64,000 nt of DNA, from contig JBANDB010000002.1 of the NCBI GenBank assembly GCA_037576215.1, positions 6,634,001 to 6,698,000 on the forward strand, given 5' to 3'. The position numbers and the translations under genes were made by a program. The stretch comes from Armillaria gallica (Eukaryota > Basidiomycota > Agaricomycetes > Agaricales > Physalacriaceae). Positions 35,070 to 46,464 of this stretch are shown here, one piece after another (position 1 is the first letter of the stretch; each line of letters opens with the position of its first letter). The notes below the pieces were generated by a model, which searched no databases, was not told the origin of the DNA, and saw only the letters and a list, made by a program, of their open reading frames with translations.

Positions 35070-35523
35070 ATGACGCCTAGTGATGTCCAGGTCAGGCTTA
35101 AAGCCTGCGACCCAGCCTGACCCAGCCCGACCCGACCCTAAAAAGCCCAGCCCTGGTGGAGGGCTTTGGCGGGCTCAGGGCTCGGGCTCAAGCTATGGAA
35201 AGCCCGAGCCCTGGTCAGTTGTGGTAATATCCTATAAATAGCTTTATAGATGGTGAGTATGATTCTTTTGTCATGTCAAAGCCTCAATATGACAACTTAC
35301 AGCAAAAATTAGCATAAGAATGTCACATATACCTCATCTCATGCATATAGATGCTAAAAGCCCTGCCAAAAGCCCAAGCCTGACCCGACCCAGGCCCGAC
35401 CCGGAGGAGGGCTTTGGAGGGCTCAGGGCTCGGGCTCACACTTTGTCAAAGCCTGACCCTCCAAAGCCCAGCCCAAGCCCGAAAAACCCGGCCTGACCCG
35501 ACCCGGACATCACTAATGACGCC
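35070..35523. mobile_element. Non-autonomous hAT-type MITE 2 with 8-bp target duplication
   Basis: The element is 35078-35515 (438 bp). The left end TAGTGATGTCCAGGTCAGG and the right end, read inward, TAGTGATGTCCGGGTCGGG are inverted repeats. The direct repeat atgacgcc flanks it exactly (35070-35077 and 35516-35523). As in MITE 1, GC-rich CCCGAC/AAGCCC arrays lie next to the ends around an AT-rich centre. The terminal sequence differs from MITE 1 after the first seven bases, so the two are related but distinct subfamilies. It lies just upstream of UbiA copy A, between it and any lost N-terminal exon. Confidence 0.88.
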
Positions 35524-36033
35524 TTCCGTTCCTTAACGTCCTTAACGTGCCAACGACCTCTCAGCTCCCCTACCAATCTCAATTCACCCATATCCCATAT
35601 CTGTGGTCGTTTTCTTTTCTAGATCGCCTCCGCCTAGCCAGGGCGTCGTTTGCCCTCGTCTTTTCCTATTTTCGACATTGTATGATGATCCCAGTATCCT
35701 TTCCCCCACGATATCGTTCTAGTCGCCGATGACAACTACCATCCAGTATCCACAATCCCCTCCGCTGATTATTTCACCTCGTCTGGCTGGGGCATGGCAT
35801 CATCGACTCTTCTGCAGGAAATGCAAAGCTTGGGTGAGGTAGACATCGGACGATACACAGACGTATTGTATGTACTTAGCATATTAATGACTATTTTTGT
35901 ACTAATCGATTCCAGTGCAGTTTTACTGTCGACGCAGGAGCTAATCAACGTTGAGTGGTACGTTCATCACGGATGGTTCATGAATGAAGCTAACGTTTTG
36001 TCCTAGGTATATACCAATCACTCTCCTAGCGGG

Positions 36034-37852
36034 ATGATTCAAATGCTGGCTCCGCATGACTTTACTCTCAGCGGGTCTGACGACGCCGAGCGAGGTCAAG
36101 GTATACTAGATTTGAGGTTCTCTCACCTTCTCGCAGACCTCGCAGCGAAAAAGTCAGATAACATTGTAGAATTCCACTTTTCTATCACGCATCGTATCTA
36201 ATCAGGTGTATGGATAGACCGTTATTCTCGATTGTTGTCACTCTGGCTCTGGCACGCGGACGGACGACGCCAACGATCCTACTTTCGCCGTTCGTGAGAT
36301 CGATCTTCCAGAGACTTATACCATCGCTCACAACCTCTTGCATGATATTGAGCCAGATGCCCGGGCGAGTGACGTTACAAAGGGATTCGAAACGACAGGT
36401 CTGTTATCACACGTGCTCCTTGCAGCGTGCAAGCACGGGCAAGAGGCCGGAGAAAGAGGCGGACGTGGCGTCTTTACTTCAGCGCTGTTGAGCTTGTTGC
36501 AGCAAAATGACCTCGACAAGTTTACTTACAAGGACATAATAACCAATCTGCCTGATCTTCCCGAGTAAGCCCACCTTTATCTCCTAGTCCGCTGAACCTT
36601 ATCTGTCTATTACAGACAAGACCCACAGTGTGAAGGTCTTCACCGATCTCGATGTCTTTTCAATTCCAAAGTAGCCAGCCCACAACGGGAATTGTACCCC
36701 GTCCGCGCATCCTCTGACACACCGGGCCAGTACATTTTGGAAGCCGGCGAGGCCCATGGGATCACAAGAAAAACGCAGTTCGTTGTGTTCGCTGATAGAA
36801 TCATGTCGACTACTTTGGGAACTGTCGTTGTTTCAAATACTGCCGCTTTCACCGCTACATGCAATTTCTCTGCGCGCGGCAGTGAACCGCCATTCTGCCT
36901 TGCTGCTCCCGGATTTGCCTTGCAGACTCGGGTCAATGAGGAACAGGATGTTCGGTTTTTCATCGAGCCGGACGAGAGGTTACGGAGTACCTTTCAACGG
37001 ATAGCCGACGAGATGCGAAGTAACAAGGGAGGACAGAGGGGATTCCGTTTGGTGGAGAGCCGTGACGATGCGCCGGATCTGGTCATTATTGCGGATGGTG
37101 ACGACGTCCATTTCGAGATTATGGACAAACTCTGTCGCCGACATGGGCTTACACGTATGCCCTTCAAAGTCAAGATCGATGATTCAGACACTATCCACCG
37201 CGTTCTTCGAAGTTCCGCTGATTTTTACTGGTTTTTTCACCATTCGAGGAAAGGGAGTCCTCTGGCCGCCAGCACGCTCGAGTGTATGAAGCTTAAAGAG
37301 ACCGGGGAGTACACAGATGATTTGGAAGAGGTCTTGATGCTTGATGCTAATGGCGATAATCTGAATATCAGAGGTGTGATTATGGTCGATGTCGATGAGA
37401 ATGCGATCTACGGATTCAAGATCACAAACACGACGTCGGTACCTGTTTATGTTTCGATGTTCTATTTTGATGTCAGTGATTTGAGCATCAGTACGCAATC
37501 TTTTTCATTCTGACATTCCGCTCTAATGACACCCTTCGCAGGTTCGTACTATCAACCGGGACATACGAAGAAAGATGCGGACGTTTCTCTTCCTCCTCAT
37601 AAATCGTTGACCATCGGGTACGGCCCGAGTGGGACGGTTCCGCACATATACACACTCAGAGAGGGACAAGATGTCGATGTCGGCTTCTTGAAGCTTTTCT
37701 TCCCGACGAAGTATCTAGACTTGTCAGGTGTCGTCCAGGGATCACCTTTCATAGAATGTCACGGGGGGACGCGAGCCATGCCCGAGAGCAGGAACTTATG
37801 GGATGGGATGCGTGTTGCCGTTGTTCAGAAAAAGGGACTCGAGGGCGCTTAG
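36034..37852 (+). pseudogene. Caspase-like C2, N-terminal half with catalytic His missing
   Basis: Exons: about 36034-36165, 36218-36564, 36616-37490 and 37542-37852, with phases as in the other copies. The recognisable part starts in the middle of the p20 domain (MIQMLAPHDF). All sequence for the VIGIDEY start and the YAGHG His motif is missing; upstream 35790-36025 is unrelated. The Cys motif DCCHSGSGTR is intact, as is the C-terminal module with one LDANGDNLN unit and the end QKKGLEGA. Sequence and 3' flank are closest to C5, though in inverted orientation. No start codon with an N-terminal domain can be defined, so an active enzyme is unlikely. Confidence 0.7.
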
Positions 37853-38532
37853 GACTGTGATCGCCCAGTGCAACTTTCAAGGTGCCACAATTCATGATGA
37901 TGTTCATAGCCATTAGTTTCGTTAGTATCGATGGTCAATACCTTAAATGTCGGACCTTACCCCCTAGCCCGTCTTCAATGTGCACTATGTCGCCTTTACA
38001 GCCACGACATCTAATGAAATGTTGACTCGTCTGTTTCGCAGCAATAGGGAGATTTTGCCGTTGTTTTAGAGGAAATAAAGTCCCTCGCACTAGAAATTGA
38101 CTCGCTTATACGAACATACAGCAACAATGCTCAAGTATCATAACCGTGCAAAAAATCACAATTGAGTCCGGTAGAAGCTAACCAACTCGCACTCTTGGCT
38201 GGAATTCAAGAGTGGTCAGGTACGTTGCATATATTCCGTGCAGAGCATGATATATTGCATGTGTTGTCTCGGTCAAACTGTCCTGACACACTGTAGAATT
38301 CCAACAATAATGAGAAGAAACCAAGATCATAACCATTGGTCATGAGAGGTTAAAAATTAAAATCTGTATAAACCTTTTTTTTAATAAAAAATCATGCTCA
38401 GTAGCAAGTCACATACGACGGATCTGAGAATGCGAAGTACTTGCTCATAACGGTCGTAATAACAGTGTGCGACTTGTATATCAACGATGGACTCTGGGGT
38501 AAAAAGGGACTACTCTGGCAACTGCAGCCGCA
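37853..38532. other. Convergent 3' flanks of C2 and C3
   Basis: No gene. The left part (to about 37960) resembles, in inverted orientation, the 3' flank of C5. The right part (38395-38515) resembles the 3' flank of C1 (30020-30140), so the flanks were copied with the genes. Confidence 0.55.
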
Positions 38533-41100
38533 TCATGAAGCACTTCTTCCCTTTGTTTGAACAACTGCAACACACATTGTGTGCCACAGGTACATCTTCT
38601 TCTTCGGTGGTTCCCCGTCCTTGCGGACGTCTTCAAAAGGCGACCTCTGGACAACACCCGACAGGTCCATATACTCCGTCGAAAAGAAAAGCTTCAAAAA
38701 GCCGACGTCGACATCTTGTCCCTCTCTGAGTGTGTATATGTGCGGAACTGTCCCACTCGCACCGTACCCGATGGTCAACGATCCATGAGGAGGAAGAGAA
38801 ACGTCCGCATCTTCCTTCGCGTGTCCTGGTTGATAATACAAATCTGCAAAGGGAATCATTAGAGCGGACCGTCAGAATGAGAAAGACGGTTTACTGATGC
38901 TCAAATCACTCATATCGAAATAGAACATCGAAACATAAAGAGGTACCGCCGACGTATTGGTGATCTTGAATCCATAGATCGCATCCTCGTCGACATTGAT
39001 CATAATCACCCCGTCGACGTTCAGTTTATCGGGATTGGGGTCAGGTGTTCGAACGTTCGAATTGTCGCTATTGGGGTCAGGCGTGGGGTCAGGTGTTCGA
39101 ACGTTCAGATTATTGCTATTGGGGTCAGGCATTAGAATGTCCTCCAAGTCATCCGTGTATTCCCCGGTCTCTTTAAGCTTCATGCACTCGAGGTTGACCT
39201 TTTCAGCGAGGCGACTCCCTTTGCTAGATCGATGAAGGTGCCAGTAAAAGTCAGCGGAACTTTGAAGAATGCGGTGGATAGCATCCGCATTATCGATTTC
39301 GACCTCGAATGGCATGCGCTTTAACCCACGTTGGCGACAGAACTCATCCATAATCTCGAAATGGACAATGTCACCGTCCGCGGCAACGACTAGATCCGGC
39401 GCATCGTCACGGCTCTCCACCAAACGGAACCCCCTCTTTCCTTTGTCGGCACTTTGCATCTCCATGGCTATCTTCTCAAAGACGCCGAGTAACCTTTCAT
39501 CCAACTTGATATGAAGGCGAACATCCACTCGATGCCAGACAAATCCGCGAGTGAGTGACTGCGTTTTATCATCGCGCGGGGTGAAATTACACGAGGAGGT
39601 GAAAGCGGCGGTATTGGCAACAACAACGGTTCCCAGAGCAGATGTCAGGCATTCATCAGCAAAGACAGCGAACTCGGCGTTCTTTGTGATCCCATGGGCC
39701 TCGCCGGCTTCCAAAACATATTGCTCTAGCTTGACGTCATGGTCCTCAGGCTTGGATGCGCGGATGGGGTATATTTCGCGGCTTGGGCTGGTTACTTTGG
39801 AATTGAAAAGGTATCGGAGTTGATCACCTTCACACTGCGGATCTTGCCTAACAAACAAATCAGTGTTACATAACAGACTGGGAAATTGCGGGCTTACTCA
39901 TCCGGCAGAAATAGATTGTCTATGACGTCCTTGTAGGTAAGCATGTCGATCCTGTCTTGGCGTTGCTCTAACACCCCCAACAACGCTAAAGTAAAGACGC
40001 CACGCTTATCCTTCTTCATCTCCCTGGCGAGCTGCCCCGCCTTACATGCTGAAAGGAGCACGTGTGACGCCTTGTATTTCTCTGGAACGGAATCCGCTCT
40101 GGCACCTGGTTCAATGTCATGCGGTAGGAGATCATTGGGGATAGTGTATCCTTCTGAGAGATCAATCCCGCGAACAGCGTAAGTCAAATCATTGCCGTCC
40201 TCTCGTGTGCATGAGCCAGAGTGACAAGAATCAAGGATGACAGTCTGTCGGACCACTCAGTGGTCAGATATCATACATGTGACGGAAATAAAAGGAATCT
40301 CACAATATTATTTGACTTCTCTTTGGCAACGCCTTGGAGAAGACAAGCGAGCCTCACATCTAGTACACCTTGACCTCGCTTAGAGTCGTCCGACCCCCTG
40401 GGGTCGAAATCGTGTGGAGCCAGCATTTGTACCTTCCCGTTGGCACAGGGCCATCCGGACGGTGCCTCCGCTTCGCTTCCATGCCCTGCGTAGTATATGA
40501 GAATTGGGTCGCCCTCCTTGATTGCCGGATTGTTCCCAAGGTCTTTAATCGCCGCCTCGATAGTTAACCTCGTGGCTTGCTGGTTGCGAAGATTTTTGAT
40601 ATGACCCTTTGGAACACGGAGAGTGTTTTGTAAAAAGTCTCTGACAGCGTCAGCATCGGCAACAGCACCAGTCAGATGGGACAGGTGAGTATACCGATCG
40701 ACGCCGATAACCAACGCAAAGAGGGGCCTAACAATCACTTAAACATTGCGCATAGTATCCTGGGACGAGAAGATACTAACTGTTCAATGAGAATACACTG
40801 AGGAGAACTGTGAAGCACAGAGTAATTATGGTGCATTCATATGGATGGGGATTGACATACTGAGGAGATGGAAGTGTTTCCTTCGCTGGACTATCTGTGG
40901 CAGCCTGAGGCCTGCAAGATTCGAGTGTCAGTGAATCAATCGTCTTTTTCGCAGGGATCCCTTACGTTGAGGAGCTGTAATTGAAAGCGGAGATTCAATA
41001 AGAATCGTCAAAAGAACCCAAGGGAAGCTACTGACTCTACCAGATGCCCTAGCAGCTCGATCACATTGGTGACTCTTTTGTTGAGCCAGTCAAGAAACAT
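38533..41100 (-). pseudogene. Caspase-like C3, catalytic domain good, N-terminal exons with stops
   Basis: By homology six exons fit in phase: 40976-41100, 40777-40911, 40304-40727, 39898-40244, 38895-39847 and 38533-38843. The p20-like domain is complete with YYAGHGSE and DSCHSG, the latter identical to the metacaspase form. The C-terminal module has three tandem DPNSDN-type units. However the first exon has TGA at 41008-41010 where C5 has CGA, and the junction of exons 2 and 3 reads TAG. No in-frame ATG precedes the protease domain; the open frame can only start at a GTG near 40738. It is therefore either a young pseudogene or expressed in an unusual way. Closest relative: C1. Confidence 0.65.
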
Positions 41101-41190
41101 GCCGATGAAAGACTGTGACGCAGAAGGTATACTTAAGACTACTAGAGCTGTATGTGTGGCTTGTACTATAGGGCATAAGAGACGCAACGC

Positions 41191-41196
41191 TTTATA
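41191..41196 (-). promoter_or_regulatory. TATA box of C3
   Basis: TATAAA on the minus strand, 91 bp before the C3 first-exon ATG. The surrounding sequence (cgctttataggtgta on the plus strand) is shared with the C4 upstream region, and C5 has a similar box. Confidence 0.5.
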
Positions 41197-41199
41197 GGT

Positions 41200-42060
41200 G
41201 TAGCAGGGTCCGTTGCCCTTTCACCTTGCACATGCGTTGACCGTTTTACCATCTGATTTTCTGAAAACCAGATCCATCTGTGTATTGGCGCCTAGTAATT
41301 TGTGTCAGATGATGTACACTCTAAGGCGGGGTGGTGGGAAAAATCGTGTCAGATGTGCCGCAAGTTGGAAACCTTGTCTCCCATCTCGATTCCTCTATCA
41401 TCGAGGTTGCATCGAGGGATGGAACGGAGACTCCGATGAATATAGTATGACGGCTGCAGTGACGTGAATGTTTTTTTATCTGTCTTCCTTCTTCGCTTCC
41501 AGTGCTGGCCGTCATACGGGGCTGGGAAGTAAGTACACACAGCGTCATTAAATCTAGATTGATGTACAAAAATGTCTCATGCATAACCATCGATAGTGAT
41601 TGATGCTTTCGATCAATTGATGTACTCTCTTAGATTAGAGGAATCGATTTAGAAGCGCGCTATGCAATCTTGTAAGTTGTCCTCCTCTTCACTTTCGCTA
41701 TCGAGGGACGTGAAGATGGTGAATACATTATGAAGACTACGGCGACGTGCATGTGAATGCTTTCTTCCCTTTTCCTTCTTCGCTATGTTGGCCATCAATT
41801 CCGGACTATATCAAGCTAGCAGGGTCCACGGATCCCCCAATGTGTGGGAACATTTGCCGAAAATTAATATTAACTCTCTGGTAACACGCTATTTACTGCA
41901 TGAGAGTTGACTGAGTTATATGTCAGGAAACATAGGTGGAAGTTGCAGAGGACGGCCGTACACTCCGCGCGGAAAATACGAATGCAAACTACTTGTTTAT
42001 CACTCCAAAACGATCGGATGACTACATACTATATATAGATTCTGTGGATCGAATGCCAAA
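41200..42060. other. Intergenic with upstream repeats
   Basis: Two related blocks (about 41390-41520 and 41690-41800) share words around gaggg/gtgaatg and the motif cttcttcgc; a third copy lies near 44880-44960. They appear to be duplicated upstream sequences of caspase genes. No coding potential. Confidence 0.4.
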
Positions 42061-42064
42061 GGCA

Positions 42065-44296
42065 TCAGGACCAAGGAAAATGGTCGATATGAGAGCCATA
42101 GTTGGTTGACATACTATTACCTTGAAAGTTGCGCTTGCCACCCCAACTCTCGCAGTCGTGCGAGATATCCTCGCTGTTTTTCTGAACAATTGCAACACAC
42201 ATCGTGTCCCATACGTACCTGCTCTTCTTCTTAACTGGGATACTCTGGCGGCATTCCGTAAAAGGCGAACGCTGGACGATGCCCGACAAGTCCATATATT
42301 CCGTCGAGAAGAAGAGTTTCAAGAAGCCGACCTCAACGCCTTGTCCCTTTCTTGGTGTCAGCCTGCTCGGAGGCGTCCCACTTACACCATACCCGATGGT
42401 CAACGATTCTCCAGGAGGAAGAGAAAAATCGACGACGCCGTCTTTCGCGCTTCCCGGTTGATAATAAGGAGCTAAACAAGCAGATGAACTGGTCAGTCAA
42501 GCCGGCAGTGAAGATCAGCAGGACGACGTACCGATGCTCAAATCACTAACATCAATATAGAACATTGAAACATAAAGAGGCGCCTTGATGCCAGGATGCG
42601 TATTGGTGATCTTGAAACCATACTTCGCATCCTTTTCGTCATCAGCAAAAATCACGCCTCCATTGTTCAGATTCTCACCATCGGGTTCCAAAACCGCCTC
42701 GAAGCCGAGTCCAGTCTCTTTGAGTTTCATACACTCCAGCATGATGGCTCCGGCGAGGGGCCCCCCATGACTAGAACGGCGAAGGTGCCAGTAAAAATCA
42801 GCAGAACTTCGAAGAATACGGTGGATGAAGTCCGGATTATCGATTTTGACATCGTGGAATGGCATGGATGTGAGCCCATGTTGTTGACAAAGCTTGTCCA
42901 TGATCTCGAAATGGACAACGTCACCATCCGCGGTAATGACTAGATCCGGTTCATCGTCGCGGCTATCCACCAAACAGAATCCCCTCTTTCCTTCGTTGTC
43001 ACTTTGCATCTCCTTGACAATCTTCTCCCGGACACCGAGCAGCCTTTCGTCCCGTTCAATAAGAAGGCTGATGTCCTGTCTCTCGCCGACCCGAGTCTGC
43101 AAGGCAAATCCTGGAAGGGTGAGGGGGAATGGTGTTTCATTGCCACGCGAGGAGAAATTGCATGTGGTGTTGAAAGCGGTGGTATTTGAAGCAATGACAG
43201 GCCCAAGAGCAGATGTCATGTCTCTGGAAGTGAAGACAGCGAACTTTGCCTTGTTTGTGATCCCATGAGCCTGACCAGCTTCCAAAACATACTGGCCCGG
43301 CTTATCGGAGGAACGTATGGGATATAGTTTTCGTTGTGGGCTGGCTACTTTGGAATTGAAAAGGGATCGGGATTGGTGGAAACCTTCGCACTGCGGGTTC
43401 TGCCTGCAACGGATGGATAAGTATTAGCAGGCTAGCACACGAAAGGAGGCTTACGCGGGAAGATCGGGTAAATTGGCTATTACATCCGTGTAAGTGAGCT
43501 TGTCGACGCCGCTTTTCTTCAACAGGCTCAACAACGCTGAAGTAAAGGCGCCATGTCCATCTCTTTCTCCGGCTTCTTGTCCGTGCTTACACGCTGAAAG
43601 GAGCAAATGCGATAACAGACCTGACTTCTCATATCCCTTTGCAGGGACAATCGCCCGTACCTTGTCGTGCGGAATGTCATGCAAGAGATCCTGAGGAATA
43701 CTGTAATCTTCTGGGAGTTTGATCCCGCGGACCGCAAAGGTAGGATCATGGTTGATTGCTCGCGTACCCGGGCGGAGTGACAACAATCAAGAATGACGGT
43801 CTGTTGGAGTACCTGGTCAGATACCATACATGACGGAAACAGGAATCTTACAATATTGTCTGATTTCTTTTCTACAACGTCTTGGAGAAGATGAGCAAGC
43901 CTCTCATCTAGTACACCTTGACCTCGCTTAGAGTCGTCCGATCTGCTGGGGTTAAAATCGTGTGGGACCAGCATTTGTATCTTCCCGTTGGCGCAGGGCC
44001 ATCCGGACGGCGCGTTCGCTTCGGCTCCATGTCCTGCGTAGTATATGAGAATTGGGTCGTCCTCCTTGATCACGGGATTGCCCCCAAGGTCCTTAATCTC
44101 CATCTCGATAGTAGCTCTCGTGGCTTCCTCGTTGCGAAGATTCTTGATTCGGTTCTCTGGAACACGCAGAGTCTCGGATAAAAAACTGTAGACGGCGTCA
44201 GCATCAGCAACGGCACCGTGCAGCTCTCTCAATCCGTAAGAACGGTGCATGTACTTGTCGATACCGATAACCAGTGCAAATAAGGGCGGGATAGAG
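42065..44296 (-). pseudogene. Caspase-like C4, frameshift after catalytic Cys and lost stop
   Basis: Exons: 43852-44296, 43455-43800, 42532-43403 and 42065-42471. The p20 start (PLFALVIGIDKY), YYAGHGAE and DCCHS are all present, but a one-base loss at about 43777 shifts the frame directly after the Cys; the true frame resumes as RPGTRAINHDPTF. The upstream membrane exon is decayed and its splice donor is lost (GC instead of GT). The C-terminal module is complete with one shortened repeat (EPDGENLN), but the normal stop is missing and the frame reads about 35 residues into the old 3' flank (ending DHFPWS). C4 is the most diverged copy. Confidence 0.7.
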
Positions 44297-44673
44297 CTAA
44301 CAATGCATAATCAGTGCACATATCCTAGAATACGAAAATGAATATGCACTCTTCAATAGGAATACATCGAGGAGGACTGTGAAGCACAGAGTCACTACGG
44401 CCTATTCACGTGGATAGAGTTCAACGTACGACTTAAAAGATGAAGTCTTTCCCTCCGCTGGACCATCTGCAGGCCTGTAAGATTCAAGCGTTAACAATAA
44501 GTCAATCGTCCCTTCCGCAGGGATCCTTTACATTGGAAGGGTCGGGGAGCTATGACAGACAGAGATTCAGTACGAATCCTCGTAAGATTTGGAAAGAAAG
44601 GGACACAAGAGGGATTCTCAAGAGTGAGATTGTACCAGTGTGGCTTGTAATGCCAGTCGAGGAAGCGCGACGC

Positions 44674-44679
44674 TTTATA
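44674..44679 (-). promoter_or_regulatory. TATA box of C4
   Basis: TATAAA on the minus strand in the same conserved context as in C3 (cgctttataggtgta). Confidence 0.45.
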
Positions 44680-45689
44680 GGTGTATCAGGGCTCTTTCAT
44701 CTTGCGCATATGTTCGCTTTTTATTCTGGCTTTTGACGACGCGTTGGCAGAGATACATTTACGCGTTGATGCCTTCTGTTAACCCGTTTGGCGTGTCAAA
44801 TGATAAACGCTCTCGGGCGGGGTAGAAAAAATCGTGCTGAAAATGCTGCAAAGAGATCTCGTCCCTCATGTCGCTCTCGCTATCGAGGCACATGAAGATA
44901 GTGAGTCCATCATGATGACCCCGCGATGTGAATGTGAATGTTTCATTCTTCGCTGTGTTGACAGCGGTCCTAGAAGGTAGACACTGGAACCGAATTGACA
45001 TCCGTGAGATGTTGTAACTGGGGACCTTGTACGTATACGGATGGGCCTTTGGCATATCAATGACAATTCGGAGAAACAGAGGCGCCCATAAGAAAAGGTA
45101 AGGGGCCAATGTGAGCGAATCTGTACCAAGGGTGGTCGCAGGTGAGACACACGAGGAGGCTCGCAACAGTCGCTGGGTTTGAATTTGTTAAATATAGATC
45201 TCTTGAAGTCAAGGATCATATGGGTAGGCCAGATATACCAGGAAGTGTCCATCCTCGGAGGTGGTAAATTCTCCTCTCCATGACTCTCATTCCTGAATGA
45301 CTTGGGTCTGGAGGGGAAAAGATACTAGTGGTGAACTGGAAAGCTGGGACAAACTTGAGGATGACGATGTCAAGTTATAGTTAACTCAGGCGCCTTCCTA
45401 TCAAGAATAAGCAATGTGAATACAGAGGTGGTTAAGCGCCTACGAAGCAATTTCTTGCACCCTCTTGGAACATCAAAGACTGTCACAACGGGATGATCCC
45501 TTTCATTTGACGGAAATTGGTGTCGCCTTTTGCAAAGCTGCGGTAGCCGAGCTCCGAGGCTTAAGCTTAAGCGCTTGAGCGCTAAAGTTCACAATGGCAA
45601 CAAGCGGCACCTCAACGTAGCTCCGTCAACGGCTTTGAATCGTCCTCTCCCAATCTTCCTTAAACGCCTCCAACTCCCTCGAGGTTGTA

Positions 45690-45900
45690 GGGAGACTTTT
45701 TACACCAGTCCGCCAAATGACAAGGTATCTAGCAGGGCGAGCGTGTTCCATATTGAGTCATCGTCGAGCCGCCGTGGTCGGAGATATACCATACTTACAC
45801 GGACCCGATTGATATCGGCGCGTTCCTGCTTTTCATTTCGTCGCTTTTGTCCTTGGTGTTGGAGTAGTTTTTGAAACGTTGATGCGGCCTGGAACGTTAA
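45690..45900 (-). pseudogene. Zn2Cys6 regulator relic T5 (minus strand)
   Basis: The minus strand reads NEKQERADINRVRVSMVYL, matching the regulator-family block that follows the LNLHQ motif (intact regulator: SEEREYLNRLRVWKFCFLL). Further downstream, near 45600-45680, another frame reads ELEAFKEDWERTI (family: FKEEWKRKF). Stops lie between. The paired relic at 46270-46460 has the same orientation. Confidence 0.45.
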
Positions 45901-46269
45901 CCTGCTTACAAAGCTCGAACTCAACTATACCGGACCGTGATCCCCGATTCTGAGATCTGAGTTGGATCTGAAGCGCCGCAACTGGTTGTCACGCGAAGTT
46001 CTAGTCTAAAGTCCGGCACGCATTCAACGACTCGAGGAAAAGAAGCCAAGCACACAATAGTATGTCTTTGATAACAGGCTCCACGGGAGAATGGCTGTGT
46101 GATTGCCACCCACGAGTGACGACTCTAAACTACCCCACCTTACTTGCACCTTACACTCCTCGAACTTCCAAACTACTCAGTCTGCTATCGCCGGCGTCAT
46201 GGAACTTCGCCACAAAGCGCAACGGTTAGCATGGTATACCCGCACACATGCACATTGTAGTCAAAATTG

Positions 46270-46460
46270 CAAAGGGACTTCTTATGCCAGTCCGCTGAAT
46301 GGCAAGTGATCGACTCCTCTTTGTTCATTGAACTGCGTACGAGTCTCGTCGAACGGTCGGGATTGAAACAGATTTGTCACCCACGAATCCGTTTGAGAAC
46401 CTGCTTTTCGTTGGTCAGTTTTGGCGTTAACGCGACAAGTTTAGTTTGGGTCAATAAGTA
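46270..46460 (-). pseudogene. Zn2Cys6 regulator relic T6 (minus strand)
   Basis: The minus strand reads LKRIRG, a stop, QICFNPDRST, then KEESITCHSADWHKKS. This matches the same family block (VW..CF..DRST..QFGKP....ED......WYK.S). It shares DNA similarity with relic T5 next to the WYK block, so T5 and T6 look like two decayed tandem copies. Confidence 0.45.
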
Positions 46461-46464
46461 AGAC

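Noticed and set aside
39012..39135. Calcium-binding EF-hand or thrombospondin type 3 repeats in C3
   Set aside because: The DPNSDN units are acidic but lack the fixed loop spacing and flanking helices or Cys residues.
43528..44250. C4 as an intact alternative C-terminus (240-codon ORF)
   Set aside because: The frame after DCCHS loses all similarity while the next frame continues the family sequence exactly, so this is a frameshift rather than a new end.
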